Shown: piece after piece, positions 1-12,078 of the stretch
How the letters are laid out: the number at the start of each line of letters is the position of its first letter
How positions within the stretch are numbered: the first letter of the stretch is position 1
Assembly (NCBI RefSeq): GCF_009870125.1
Contig: NC_046679.1
Span: 21,886,001-21,950,000, forward strand
From: Drosophila pseudoobscura
Lineage: Eukaryota; Arthropoda; Insecta; Diptera; Drosophilidae
Length of the DNA: 64,000 nucleotides
Direction of reading: 5' to 3'
Notes under the pieces: model-generated
Told to the model about the DNA's origin: nothing
What the model saw: the letters and a program-made list of their open reading frames with translations, nothing else
Databases searched by the model: none
Program-made: the position numbers and the translations under genes

Positions 1-239
1 TTTGATATGGAAAAGCTTTTTGCCAGAAGACAATTCCACCTGAATATTAATCAAAAACCCAAACATAAATTTCTGAAAACAAATCTAAGCTAATGCAAAT
101 TTTAATTATTTTTTCTTTCAAACAAAAAAAAAATATAAAACGATTTAAATTATTTTGAAAACTGATTCGAAAACCTAAACCAATAAACTACCTAAAAAAT
201 AAAACAAATAAATGCTGAATTATGCGATAATTTCTCTAG

Positions 240-1847
240 TTGCTGCGCAAGGCAACGCGCAAGTACGAGGATACGGAGACCAAGCGAAAGAATAGCAACT
301 CGGACAAGGAGGATGCCAGCGAGCAGGCTCTCATCCATGGCCGCAACTCCATTGTTATTGTCCCCGGCTCGGGAGCCGGCAACGACTCCGACATGCAGCA
401 TCGTCAGCGACGCAACAATAACAATAATAACACCACCAATTCTACTAGTAAGCAAAATAGCTGTGATAAAACTGGCAACGATGATGGCGACGACTACCGC
501 GAGTCCGAGGTGTTCCTCAAGGATGGCAATCGCATTGTGGAACAGCTCAAGCTGAAGACCTTCCACAGCAGCAGCCCGTCGCACTCGGCGGCATCATCGA
601 ACCAGACCGAACAAACCCAATGTGAAAGCCCACGCAACAATCTGAATCTGAACGGCTCCTCCTCCGTGGCGGGTGATCTGACTGATCCGGCAACTGGGGT
701 GGCGCTGGAGCCGCGTGCTCCCCTGGCCGGACACGAGAGCATGCATAGTCTGAGTGGCAGCTTGAAGGGCGACGAGGACCTGGCTGGCACCGGCAATGGC
801 ACTCTTAAAGCACGGGTTAGGCCACCATAATAAGAACATATAACTATGAAAGCCATAACCGACCATAACTACTGTGGTTGTTTAATTTTCATATTCGTTT
901 CACATGCTTGTTGCCCTCAAAAAACTGACACATTCAAACACACATACACGAAATACAGTGACACCTTCGCAGTCACATCACCATCCTCAATCATCGAAAA
1001 TCGAAATTAGTTCCATTGTTCATTGATTTACTTTTAAAAATTTTTATTTTAAGTCGGATTTGGAGTATGGTTTGTGGGAGTCACTGTACTTTGGTCCACC
1101 CATTCCCGCACCACACTGTTTCATTCTCATGCATTCCGTACAGTGTTCCAACTCATCTCATGGATTTTTTGCATGTTTTCTTGAAGTGATCGTTTTCTTG
1201 CTTATTACATTTTTGGTTTTTCCCCCACAGAAAATTATTCGTTCCCTGTGACAAAAAGTCCTTCGATGTTTATGATTTGCAATTCCTCTTGTTTGCGCAC
1301 ATTTTCATCGACATTTTCTTATGGGCTTTCGGCCCATAATTTATCCACCTAATCCTGAATGGTATATATTTTCTCTTGTAGCTGGACCGTGATGTGAATG
1401 CTGCTCTTGTCCATGATGCCGAGAGTGGTCGCCGTCGTCCGCTGCAGCGACGTGGTGCCGGCTACTTCACCTGGCGCATCTTGGCCCAGGCCTTTACGAT
1501 GACCTTCCTCGCCGAGTGGGGTGATCGCTCTCAGTTGACCACCATTATTCTCGCTGCCAGCAAGGTATTCATTTTTATGCAGCAACAAATCTATCCCACA
1601 GCTTATAATATTCTAAACTAATTTAGCTAGTTTCTATACTAATTAAATCCCATTTTGCACATTCCAGGACGTTTACGGCGTAATTGCTGGCGGTATTATT
1701 GGCCATTGCATCTGCACTGGCCTGGCTGTGATTGGAGGTCGTCTGGTGGCTTCCAAAATCTCTGTGCGCACTGTCACCATTGTTGGTGGCATCGTATTCA
1801 TTGGCTTCGCTGCCTACGCTGTTCTCATGCCACCCGATGACTTGTAG
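240..1847 (+). CDS. TMEM165/GDT1-family cation transporter, 3' exons (5' part outside window)
   Basis: Three exons are visible: 240-815, 1382-1564 and 1668-1847. All junctions are phase 0. Acceptors follow ttctctag, ttcttgtag and attccag; donors are gg|gttagg and aag|gtattc. They encode 312 residues ending at TAG 1845-1847. The first exon is a long polar cytosolic-type loop with an Asn run. The second carries LAEWGDRSQLTT, the second of the two E-x-G-D-(K/R)-(S/T) motifs that define the UPF0016/GDT1 family. The last exon is two or three hydrophobic helices ending in VLMPPDDL. Known members are Golgi Mn2+/Ca2+ exchangers needed for glycosylation. The first motif and the signal region must lie upstream of base 1, and bases 1-239 are intron. 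The melanogaster counterpart is probably CG42542 (from memory). The family call is firm; the use of the weak donor at 815/816 is inferred from frame continuity. Confidence 0.88.
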
Positions 1848-2884
1848 ACAACCAACAAAGAGATTTGCCGCCCGTTGACGACCACCACAAAAAATATATA
1901 TATTCAAGATTTAGTTATAGTTAAGACCACTGTTTATTCGAGGAGCACCAGGCATTGCTTAATGTTAAAATGAATATTGGATTCGCTTGCTAACCGAAAA
2001 CCTAACCTAATCGAAAAAACAAAAGTGCCTTCAGTGCTTTTCGCCTCGGCCATGACATATTTAAAAATTTAGTCCCACAATGAATTTCGTTTTTGCCCCT
2101 GGCTGCCCTTTGCCAATAGCCAGCCTCACTGTATGTCCCATTGTCTAGTATTGATTTGAATGTTCATTTATGTGTTTAGTATTAAAGTTGAAAGTTGATT
2201 ATATTGTACATACGCGTGCTTGTGTAACCAGGTTGCCTAGGCTCCTCCTCAAAGTTGAAACAAAACCAGCCCTTCCCTTCTATGCATGTTTACTTAAAAA
2301 ACCCCCACAATGAAACTTTGTACAATTGATTATTTATGCGATTTTTGTATGAAGAATTTAGTAAATTGAGCAAAACTAAAATGTACAAATGGTATTTGAA
2401 TTGGTGGAGTGAAATGAGCAACTGGGTGGATCTTAAAAGCCGCGTCTTTAAATCGCCATTAAGGGAATAACCCCTTAATGCCTCATCTGCTTGAACTCGT
2501 AGATAAGACGATTCGAGTCTGCGAATCCGCGCAGACAATAACACATCGTGAGTCACGTGGGGGAAAAGCACAATACCCAGTATTCAGTCATATGTAATCT
2601 TATGTCTTCAACAGCTTATATTCCTGCACTCCGTCCATCTTTTTTCCACATAATGATAATAATTCCAGCTGTTTCCATAACGCACATTCGATTATACGTA
2701 TATCCCTCTTCCCACCAACGAAGTACCTTCGACTGTTTTATCTCGCTCACTCCGCTAGAGATCGCCTCTAGAAGCAAATTAGAGCAAGCGGGTAGCAGGG
2801 AAGTGAGCCAGGAGATCTCATCTATTCCTAATTCTTAAATATAGTAGAAACTATAATTGTTTATCATTTTGAATCTTCGGGTAT
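1848..2884. other. 3' UTR of the TMEM165-like gene and intergenic DNA
   Basis: The first few hundred bases are AT-rich 3' UTR. Further on the sequence is unremarkable. Short open frames here have no motif, no splice logic and poor codon bias. No gene or RNA gene is recognised. Confidence 0.6.
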
Positions 2885-3170
2885 TCTCGTATCTTTAAAA
2901 TTATTGATGCCACAGAATTTTTTACTTTTGCGGAAGGGTGCATGCACAAATTTTGGAATACACTTGTTTCTGCATGATATCACAGGGGATATAAAATTGG
3001 TTTGCTCTAGCTCAAACAAGACGGACAGACAGACATGGGTATATCGACTCAGCTATTGATGCTGATCAAGAATATATATACTATACACTTCCTTCTGGAC
3101 CTTAAAAACATCCACTTTCGCCAAAAAAGTAATATAACACTATATTAATTTTGAGTATCGGGTATAAAAA
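2885..3170 (-). mobile_element. degenerate DINE-1/mini-me-like fragment (5' part, reverse orientation)
   Basis: Read on the minus strand, this matches roughly the first 370 bases of the complete elements at 40079 and 43783. It starts with the terminal tatacccgatactcaaaat and has the 'tgatcagcat' segment and a short gtctgtctgtccgt tract. It also has a decayed 'gagctagagcaa' block, the 'ctgtggcatc' block and finally 'aaagatacgag'. Many substitutions and deletions make it clearly older than the two complete copies. It lies downstream of the serpin gene in intergenic DNA. Confidence 0.8.
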
Positions 3171-3421
3171 ATCTCTAGGCTCTTTAAAGGTCACTGTACC
3201 TCCGGATGCCATATTGATTGCAGGGATGACCCTCGTGAATCAACTCTTCTTATGGCCTTATCGGGTCGGTGCCTTTTTCAGAGCGATAAAATGACGTCAC
3301 TTGTTATTGGCATAATTTATTATCGTACATATATAATTAAACGTTTACATCGTCATTTACAGTCGAGACAGAATTTTTTTAGGTTAATTAGGAAATAACA
3401 AGGAGAAGTAGGATCGCGGAT

Positions 3422-4759
3422 TTACTGTTTTATTGTCTTGGGATCGCGATAGATGCCCGTGAACAGGATCGCCTTGGAGGCGTGATCCCAGATGAGGAAC
3501 ACGAACGGATGGTTGCACTCGAACTTGGTGGGCTCGATGGGTCGGGCCGAGCGGTAGCTGACCAAAACAGTGGCGGCCGCCGCCGTGCTGCCCTCCTCAT
3601 CGACCTTGATCTTGGCCACATGCTTGGCATCGCCAAACGAAACGCTCCCATCGGTGAAGTCATGGAAAGTGGCAGTCGGTTCGAATATCTTGGTGATTCC
3701 CATTTTTGCGAGTATCTAAGAGGTTAAATTTACAGATTAGTAGAGTTAAACGTGGAGCAACATGTGTTCGTGGCTTACGGGGACCAATTCCAGACGCTGC
3801 TCGAACTCAAACTTGGGTATCGACACCTCAATCTCACGTGGCATGGCATTGTCGAGGGACTCCTCCAGGGTTTTGGCATTTAGGCGGGACAGTACGTCCT
3901 CCAGGGATCCGCTATTGAAGGGTGGCAGCACCACTACCATGGACATGTTAGAGTTTGTCTCCTCATCCTCCTCGGCCTCGTTATAAGATGTGCGGTAGGG
4001 CATCTGCAGGACATGGGCACGCAGCTGCTCATCCACGTTATGCAGGAAGGTACCTTTCTGGTGCATCATGGGCACAAACGAGGCGTTCGTGCTGGACGTA
4101 TAGAACGGCTTCTGGGCGGTGTTGTTAACCTCAAACTTGCTGATCCACTGGCCCTTGAAGTAGGCTGCATTGGCCAGAGCCAGTTGGGTGCGGGCATCGA
4201 TGTCGCCCGGGGCCAGCATGTCCTTGATCTGATTGTGCGTCTCGGAGGCTATCCAGTCATTGATCTGAATGCGCGACTCCTCGGGCTTACCCTTGAAGTC
4301 CAGCTTCACGATTTCGTCGCTGAAGCGGGTCTCCAGGCAGCTCGCCAGAATCGTTTCCTGACAGAAGTACATGCGATCCGCCGACGAGAACTCCAGGGGC
4401 GACTTCCTGGACCTGGTCTCGCGGTTCCGCTTCTCCAGGCTGTAGGCGCTGCGCACCATTTCCTTGGACTCGGCCCAGTCCAGGTAAAGGACGCTGCTCA
4501 GCTGCTGCTCCGTCTCGCCGGTGGCCCCAAAGTAGGCCAGCAGCAGGGCATGGTAGGTGCTGTACGGCGAGAAGAACACGTTGTCGTTGGGCGTGGACGT
4601 GCGGATCACGTCCAGCATGGATACGGCAAAGTTCTGCTGACCGCGGTACAGATTCAGGCGCTTCCCCAGGAATTTGTTGTCGGGCTTGACGCTGCATAGC
4701 TCGGCGCTGAGGAAGGCCGGGAGCAGCACCAGAAACAGGGACAGGCTAAGGAGTTTCAT
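3422..4759 (-). CDS. Spn88Ea: secreted inhibitory serpin, Spn88Ea type
   Basis: Two exons, 4759-3779 and 3715-3422, are joined in phase 0 (gtcccc|gtaag to cttag|atactc). They give a 424-residue serpin, normal for the family. Residues 1-19 are a signal peptide (MKLLSLSLFLVLLPAFLSA). The join restores the canonical shutter/breach segment LVPILAKMGITKIF. The hinge EEGSTAAAA fits the inhibitory consensus (P17 Glu, P15 Gly, P14 Ser, P12-P9 Ala), so this should trap proteases. Counting from the hinge places the scissile bond at or next to R-S-A. The loop is followed by the serpin signature HPFVFLI. There are several Asn-x-Ser/Thr sites. A minus-strand AATAAA lies at 3321-3316. The melanogaster protein limits Toll signalling in wing expansion (from memory); orthology here rests on protein resemblance. 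Confidence 0.88.
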
Positions 4760-6806
4760 TCTGTTTACTACGGGGTATCTGTTGGTTGGCAGGAGGAGAG
4801 GAAGGCCTATTAATTAGTGACCTTGAACTGTGGGCGGGTCTAATATTCAGCGCTCGGGCGTTATCTGTTGCCCCTACGTGACTGGAGCTCAAGATTTTGT
4901 TTGCTTGACAATTTATGTTCCGACGACGTGATTAGAGAGACTGACTGGAGAGCACTCAAAGTGGCTAAATTTATGCAGGTTCCAGGCAGAGTTGACATAT
5001 AATTCTCCCTAAAAACAGATCACCGAATTTCTTATCACCTTAGACTCATGAATAGTTTCCCCTGAAAAGCCATAGATTATGGCAGTAATAAGGTTCAATT
5101 TGGGTTTTCCAAATAAATCAAAGTGGGTGGCAGCCCTGCTGGCAAGCGTAACAACACTCATTTAAGCCGAATCGGCCGGATGATTCACTCCAAAGCAAAG
5201 CTTTCCCACTGCGTACAGTTATAAGTAGATAGGTATTTATCTTTAAGCGACTGACAATTGCAACATCTCTCTGCAGGCCGAACAAAAGTGAAAGTTTCCC
5301 CCATCTCCCATGTCCCCCTGCACTGGAAATTCGCAACTATATGGCTGTTGCTGTTGTTGTTGCTGTCATACATAATGAACCGTTGCTTTGTGCATGCACC
5401 GAAGCGAGCATAAAAGAGCAACAGCTAGAGAGAGAGAGAGAAAAAGCTTAAGTACTGGCTAGACTAGGCTTGAAGATATCTTTTATGTGGTCTCCCTTCG
5501 GAATTTAGTATCTCTTTTGTATTGTCATTGCTATTGCCAGTGGGCTTAGATTACATATTGACCCAACAAAAACTATATACATACATATATGTATACCCCA
5601 GAGCAATAGTGCGTAAAATATTGTTGCTGGCAAAGCTGGCGCTGTTCCGTTTAGCCATAAATTTAAGCGCCAGGCTGCAGCTTTTGTACCAGCTGAGCGG
5701 TGACGATGTCGCTAACGATTGCGTGATTGCAGCAAAGCAATGAAAATGGCTTTTGTATTTAAAATAAAAAACCCAAAATTAACATTTCCAGTAACCGGTT
5801 GCAGATTCAGAGCAGAGCCAGATACAGAGACAGAGGCCCTACGGAGATCGAAGAGACTCCGCCGACACAACGTGATTCATGACGGGACAAATAAATGGTC
5901 GGCGCTATACACCCGTATTTTAGCGCGTGTATGCTCATTGTTGACCCTGTACGAGTATTGGCGATTTTGTAATTGGTTTTTCTGCTGTTTGTATTTTTAC
6001 TGTACGAGTATATTGACGTATTGTTTGCGTGATGCGCGCCTGCGCCGCCGCCATTGAAGCTCTTGCGATCTGCACCCACTTGTAGTTGAAGTGGGAGACG
6101 AGACGGGTTTTTGGGAAAATCCCAATTATTGAACAACAATTTATTATGAATACTCGTAGGGGAAGACTCTCAGGCTGTCAGCTTAAAAAGCTGCACTGAA
6201 CTTGGCTTTAAATAGATCTTTATTGTTTCATTGGAATTGCTATATTTCTTGTTTAGTTTTTTTATTCTTGCGAATTTCTGTGAACTCTTGTGTCACCTTC
6301 CTGGAATTCTTCGCGATTCCTTGAAACTGACCTCCGATTGATCTCATTTAAGACCATTTAAAATCAATGCTGATAACAATTCCAATTGAAACGCTGCTTC
6401 ATTGGAAACTCCGCGGAAAAAATCCAAAAAATTATTATAAATACGAAATAGCGCAATTCATTGCCTCATTTAAATTGCGGGCGACAAATATGTATGTACA
6501 TTCAATTACATTAATATACGCGTATACAGACACACAGGGCACTGAGGCATATAGATATGCTGATTAAAATTGCGAAACTATACTAAAAAAGGCAAAGACT
6601 CGCGCTGGGTTCAATCTTTCTAACACAAATATTGGTACTATAACTACCGATGAATAACAATTCAGTAATATAATGTACCTTATTTTATATACCGAAATTT
6701 TTACGGAAACTTGTCCGTGGCGGTTGCGTTTTTTAACTGAATTGAATTTAATTATTAAAATGCAAAAGCTTCCCAAGCGCGGCTTCGGTGTATATATATT
6801 GGTTGA
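4760..6806. other. intergenic DNA between serpin and Mau2
   Basis: This includes the upstream region of the serpin, a short GA tract near 5427-5441 and AT-rich sequence. Open frames up to 112 codons exist but start without good context, share no family motif and lie in skewed composition. I see no gene. Confidence 0.6.
5427..5441. repeat. (GA)n simple repeat / possible GAGA-factor site
   Basis: An uninterrupted run of alternating G and A about 15 bases long, preceded by 'cataaaagagc'. GAGA factor binds such runs in Drosophila promoters. Whether this serves the serpin promoter, about 670 bp from its ATG, cannot be told from sequence. Confidence 0.6.
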
Positions 6807-6836
6807 TATCGATAGCCAGCAGTTTTCAGCTGTTTT
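6807..6836. promoter_or_regulatory. DRE plus E-box pair
   Basis: A perfect palindromic DRE (TATCGATA, 6807-6814) is followed about 12 bp later by a CAGCTG E-box with a following T run (Ohler motif 5-like). This pair is typical of housekeeping core promoters bound by DREF, and CGATA is also the BEAF-32 core. It lies about 700 bp upstream of the Mau2 ATG, with no other gene beside it. Confidence 0.5.
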
Positions 6837-7324
6837 GAGAGCTTTGCGATTATAATGGGCGTATGACACTAGACTTTGCTAACTGATTTACTGTAAAAAC
6901 AAAGCATCGGAAGAGAATCACTTTTATGATCTAGTTTTGCTACTCTAACTGGCTCTGCTGGTTAAAGACATAATGCATGCGTACGCGACCTTGATCAGGG
7001 ATCAGTGATTTCTTACAATAGTTGTACTGAACGCACATGATTATTAAGAATGAGATATGTCGCATAAATTTATCCATAATGATTTTCAGTACGATACCTT
7101 AATTATGTTAATAATAATACGTTTGCGACGGCCTGATGTATCAGGCCTGAGGTTCCCCGTAGGGACTCAGGGCGTTGGGCGTAGGGTAACACTTCACATT
7201 GGGGTTCCTGCGGACACAATTATCTATACTCCCGCGCATTTTTTTAATTCCACAATTGTGATGGCCTTCCTTCGATATAGTCCGCGATAGCTGGTCGCCG
7301 GTAGTAGAATTTCATCGCTGCACA

Positions 7325-7396
7325 TATCGATAAAAAACGTAATATCGATCTGTTCACCGGTCACAACTATCGACTGCCGCTTTTTTCATCCCTAAG
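7325..7396 (+). promoter_or_regulatory. housekeeping-type core promoter of Mau2
   Basis: Within 75 bp there is a perfect DRE (TATCGATA, 7325-7332), a second partial one (TATCGATC, 7343-7350), a one-mismatch motif 1 (cGGTCACAAct, 7358-7368) and a motif 7-like ttCATCCCTAa. No TATA box is present. The arrangement sits 110-180 bp upstream of the Mau2 start codon. It fits the TATA-less, DREF-dependent promoters of cell-cycle genes. Transcription start is probably near 7360-7400. Confidence 0.7.
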
Positions 7397-7506
7397 TGTA
7401 GAGTTTACCAACACTAGTAAGCAACCACCGCTATCGCTGTCGCGAAATTGACAACAAAACAAAATTGGGCGATAAACAAACCGAATTTGTTAGCAAATTA
7501 GAAACT

Positions 7507-9433
7507 ATGAGTACAACGAACACCGCGGCAGCGTCCCAGGACGCCTGCTACATATCGCTGCTCGGCCTGGCCGAATACTTTCGAACCTCCCAGCCGCCAA
7601 ACGTGAAGAAGTGCATCCAGTGCCTGCAAGCGCTCTTCACATTCACGCCGCCATCAAAAGTGGAAGCGCGAACGCACCTACAAATGGGACAGATCCTGAT
7701 GGCGTACACAAAGAATATAGACATGGCGAGGCAGCACCTAGAGAAGGCCTGGAACATTGCGGAGCCGCTGATGAATTTTGATGATGTGAAATTCGACACT
7801 GCGTCGGTTTTGGCCCAGCTGCATCTGCAGACGGACCAGAGCTCCCACACGGCCAAGGCCATGTTGCGGCGGGCGGTGGAACTGTCACAACACAACGTCT
7901 ACTGGCACTGCAAACTGCTGCTCCAGCTCTCACAGATCCATGCCAGCGATCGGGAATACTCGCTCGCGTCCGAATTGCTGGCCGTGGGCGCCGAGTCTGC
8001 GGAAGAGGCGGGGGCCACGTACCTGAAAGTGCTCTTTCTGCTCTCCCGAGCCATGATCCTGATGATAGAGCGGAAAACGAACGATGTGCTGGCACTGCTG
8101 AACACCGCGGGACAAATAATCGACAATAACATACCTAATCCGCACCAGAAGGAGTATCTGAAAGTGTTCTTCCTTGTCCTGCAGGTCTGCTACTACCTAG
8201 CCCTGGGCCAGGTCAAGACCGTCAAGCCCAGCCTTAAGCAGCTCCAGATGTCGATACAAACGATAATGGCACCCAACTGGCCGACGGACGAGGCCATCTT
8301 TGGAGCCAATCAACTGGAGATGTTTGTGTGGCTTCCGAAAGAGCAGCTCTACGTACTCGTTTACCTCGTTACCGTGTCCCACTCGATGATGGCCGGGTAC
8401 ATGGACAAGGCGCAAAAGTACACGGAGAAAGCTTTGACACAGATCGAAAAACTAAAGATGCAGGAGGACAAGCCCATCCTGTCGGTGTTCAAGGTGATCC
8501 TGCTCGAGCATATCGTGATGTGCCGCATGGTAATGGGCAACCGAGAGCTGGCCATAAGAGAGATAGCGGCCGCCCGGGATGTCTGCCTGGCTGTCCCACA
8601 TCGGAGTCTGCTGAAGCGGCACTCGGCACAGCTGCACTGCCTCATCGGGTTGTATTCGATGTCCACGAGTTTCTTTGAGCACGCCGAACGACAGTTTCTG
8701 GTCTGTGTGAACGAGACGACGGAGCGGGACCTGAAACTCTTTGCCAATCTCAATTTGGCCATTATCTATCTGCGGACCAAGCGGGACGCGGATCTGAAGC
8801 AAATACTCGATGCCGTCTCGACGGAGAACACGCACACGTACAGCAGCCAGGCGCTGATGGGTGGCTTCTACTATGTCCAGGGGCTGCATGCCTTCCACAA
8901 GAACAGCTTCCATGAGGCCAAGTGAGTGCCGGATCGAGTAATCCTGCAGGCCAGACATTTGTTAATCCTTTATCCTGCTTTACAGGCGATTTCTGAGGGA
9001 AACCCTCAAGATGGCCAATGCCGAGGACCTGAATAGATTGACAAGCTGCTCGCTGGTGCTCCTCTCGCATGTGTTCCTCAGCATTGGCAACTCCAAGGAG
9101 AGCATGAACATGGTGACGCCGGCCATGCAGCTGGCCAGCAAGATACCCGACATACATGTCCAGCTCTGGGGCTCCGCAATACTCAAGGATCTGCATCGCA
9201 TGTCCAAGGATGCGCAGCACGAGAAGGACGCCTATGCGAATCATGTGAAATACTCGGAGAACCTGATAGCCGACCAGCGAAAGTGTGTCCAGAGTGCGCA
9301 CCATGAGCTGGTCAATTGGTTCCAGGGCGATCCGCCCGTAACGAGCGGTGCCGCCGCCCTCATACTGTCCGAAATACCCACCACCTCAGCCCTGCAGCCG
9401 ACGACGGGGCAGCAGTTCGGACAGTTCTATTAA
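7507..9433 (+). CDS. Mau2: MAU2/SCC4, cohesin loading complex subunit
   Basis: Exons 7507-8921 and 8986-9433 (donor gccaa|gtgagt, acceptor tttacag|gcgat, 64-bp intron) encode 620 residues. The start [20 protein letters not shown] is the first ATG in frame. The body is a continuous array of TPR-like helical pairs, as in metazoan MAU2, with no enzymatic motif. Family knowledge: MAU2 wraps the N-terminus of Nipped-B/SCC2 and together they load cohesin onto chromatin. The promoter upstream has DRE and motif 1/7 elements, consistent with a ubiquitously expressed replication-linked gene. The 3' end converges on the zinc-finger gene on the other strand, 251 bp away. Long antisense frames inside this gene are shadows. 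The identification is confident. Confidence 0.95.
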
Positions 9434-9684
9434 CGATTCAGATGCAATTTATGTTTAAGGATCTTTCTTTTATTTTTACCAACCTTTAGGCGTATAAGAC
9501 TAAAAGATGCTCTTCAAAAAATGTCTAATTTTTCGTAGATTCCCGCAGGGAGGTGGACGTATGTGCTTAAAGATACCTATAGTTTAAAATCTATCTGTGG
9601 ATATGATTTGTCTGAATGATCAGGAGTCGGTGTCAGTGTCGTTTCTGTGATGTGCATATTAACCTAATTCTTCTTCTATATCCC

Positions 9685-11630
9685 TTATAGCATCAATGCC
9701 GAATCCGTCACTTCAGTGAGCTCATCATCCAGGGTCCCCCCATTCCCATTCTCCTTGTTGCTGAGCAGCGTAAAGTGCATTAAGCGCTTGTCCTCCTGCT
9801 CGTGTATGGCCAAATGTGTGCGCATCTCTGGCATTGATTTGAACTCCTCGCTGCACACCGGACAAATGTAGATCTTGTCGCCCTGATGGGTCTTCTGATG
9901 CATCTGGCAATCGCCGCGTTGTGTGAAGGTCTTCGAGCAGAAGGGGCACACATAGGGACGCTCGCCCGTGTGGGTACGTCGATGATTCTTGAGCACATTG
10001 AGCGCCGTAAAGCGCATGGGACACAAGTCGCAGGCATAGGGTCGCTCGCCGGTGTGTTTCCGCTTGTGCTTGGCCAGCGAGCAGCTCGTCGTAAACTTGG
10101 ACATGCACACCTCACACTCGAACGGCTTGACGCCGGTGTGGGTGCGGGCATGGGAGGTAAGCTCCGCTTTGGTTACAAACGAATGCGGACACTCGGTGCA
10201 CTTGAAGCTCTTGATGTCCGAGTGTCGCAACTTGTGCTGGCGCAGATTGGCATTTTGGGTGAAGCTCTTGCCACAAATGTTGCACAGGAATGGCTTCTCC
10301 CCGGTGTGGATGCGCATGTGATCCCGCAGGGTTGATAGCATGGTAAACACTGCAAAAAGTAACCAATCAGAAAGGATTGAGGGCTGTTTTTCAAGCGGAA
10401 TCTCTTACCCTTCTTACAAACACTGCACTGATTGCGCAGGTTCCTTTTATGGCCCTGCACCATGTGCTTGCCCAGCTGCTCCTTGGAATCGTACAGCATT
10501 CCGCACTCCTGGCAATTGAATGTGCCATGGGTGGCCTGGTGCTCGGCCAGATGCTCGGGGGAAACGAACACTCGCTCGCATTCGTTGCAGGGATAATTGC
10601 GATTGATGCACCCCTTCTGTCGCCGATGTATCATCAGGGATTTCTCCAAGGCAAAGCCAGCATTGCAGCGATCACACTGATACTTTAGATCCATTATTTC
10701 TCCATGGGTGATGCTGACCTTGATCAGTTTTGGGAGCGGTGCCACCATTTCTGCTGTGGATTGATCTTCAGTTTGTTTTTCGGCCTGGCGACGTCGTGAG
10801 GTTCTCTTGGCCAGTGTTGGCAGAGATTTTGCCTCTGTCTCTGAGTCTTCTAGTTCCCGCTTGGGTGACTGCTTTACCTGCTCCTGCTGCTGAAGAAGCA
10901 GTTTGGCGACACTTTTTCGTGTCCTCATCTGCGGTTTGGAAGTCTGTGCGGGTTCGGGTGTCTCTGTATCGCTGTCGGGGGCCTCGAATAGGGCTATATT
11001 ACATTCTGTTATCTTCTGGGTCTCGGGCTCGAGTTTATACACAGTGGTATCTTTTTCATTTTCCTCCTTTTCCGCAGCCTCTACGGGTAGCTCGTAGTCA
11101 AAAACCTCACACTCTTCGCCGTCTTCTTCTGTATCCTCCTCTTCGGGGGCAGAGCTAGACTTATCTAGACTGGTATTCTGTGCGGCATCTGTGGTGGGAA
11201 CAGACGTGGTCTGCACTCCAGTTGTGGCGGTTGTCGGGGCACAGGGTTCGGTGGTCTGTACGGCCTTCTCGGCTGAGTCCACAAACTTTGTGGGGGCGAA
11301 ATCGGGCTCCTCCGGCAGGGCATTTGGCAGCAGCTGGCGAAGGGTTCGACTGGAGTTTTCGCACTTGATCTTAAACGTGTAGCAGTGGTTTATTTCACTC
11401 AGGCAGCTCAGGCAGACCCGTTTGGGCAGATTATCCTCGGGGCGCGGCTATCAAATGGAAGGATTAGGATTGTTGCGGTTTTGTTTTTATCGTCCGACGT
11501 CTTCGCGTACCTTCGTTTTGGTGAACTGCTTGAGCATATCGGCCAGGCAGCTGCCTACTCCGCCCTCATAAATGGATAGAAACGGCCCAGTCAGACTCAA
11601 GCAGGTCAGGCAAATCTTCTCCACATCCAT
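9685..11630 (-). CDS. ZAD-C2H2 zinc-finger transcription factor (about 10 fingers)
   Basis: Three exons, 11630-11511, 11447-10409 and 10349-9685, give 607 residues. Donors are aag|gtacgc and agg|gtaaga; acceptors are tgatag and tttgcag. The first exon starts MDVEKICLTCLS and supplies the first Cys pair of a ZAD dimerisation domain. The second exon supplies the other (RVCLSCLSEI), so the intron splits the ZAD. A long acidic, Glu/Thr-rich linker follows, then about ten C2H2 fingers. The exon 2/3 join falls inside a finger and restores CSVCKKVFTMLSTLRDHMRIH. Later fingers have TGEKP/TGERP-type linkers, so sequence-specific DNA binding is expected. ZAD factors are a large, lineage-expanded insect family and I cannot name the ortholog. 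It converges with Mau2 and diverges from the TMEM141-like gene. Confidence 0.92.
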
Positions 11631-12078
11631 TTTTGTGGACAATTTCTGCGTAAACAACAATTAAAAGAAAATCCAAACACCAGCAGCAGCAGACGGCGCG
11701 TTTGGCGTTGCCAGATCTGTGCAGGTGTAGCAATTTTCTAGCAATCAACTTTGAAAATAGCCAGAAAAAAAAGCTAAACTGTGCAGCACGAATTGAATTT
11801 CAATTGTTTTATTTCAAATTTGTGCTTATATTAGATAAAAGAGGCCTGTTCTCAATCTGCAATTATTTTGCCCATGCTCATTTTAAATATTTGTTTGAAT
11901 ATTGTATTTTATTTTTATTGTTGTATATATATATTATTATATAAATTTTTTAAAATGGAAAAAAGGCTAACAAGCAGTTTAAATGGATGGAGCTACCACT
12001 CTTTAAGAAACCCAGCTGTTTTCCTCGCCGGCACATAAATAAAATAATAATAAAAGTACGAAATATTCAACGTTGACT
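11631..12078. promoter_or_regulatory. divergent intergenic promoter region (ZAD-ZnF / TMEM141-like)
   Basis: These 448 bp separate two start codons on opposite strands, so both promoters should lie here. The half nearer the plus-strand gene has an E-box in 'cccagctgttttc' (motif 5-like) about 60 bp before the ATG. No TATA box is placed convincingly. The middle is a run of A/T with no other recognisable element. Confidence 0.5.

Noticed and set aside
1060-1251. Possible alternative exon in the TMEM165 intron ending in a 'cccccacag' acceptor
   Set aside because: The 1382 acceptor keeps the frame and family sequence; this stretch adds no family similarity.
4013-4699. 228-codon frame on the plus strand inside the serpin gene
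   Set aside because: Antisense shadow of the GC-rich serpin exon; Leu/Gly-rich with no motif.
7465-7506. Longer N-terminus for Mau2
   Set aside because: The extension begins at a non-ATG codon; the ATG at 7507 gives the family-like N-terminus.
8452-9304. Long minus-strand frames across Mau2
   Set aside because: Shadows of the coding strand; no domain content and no splice logic.
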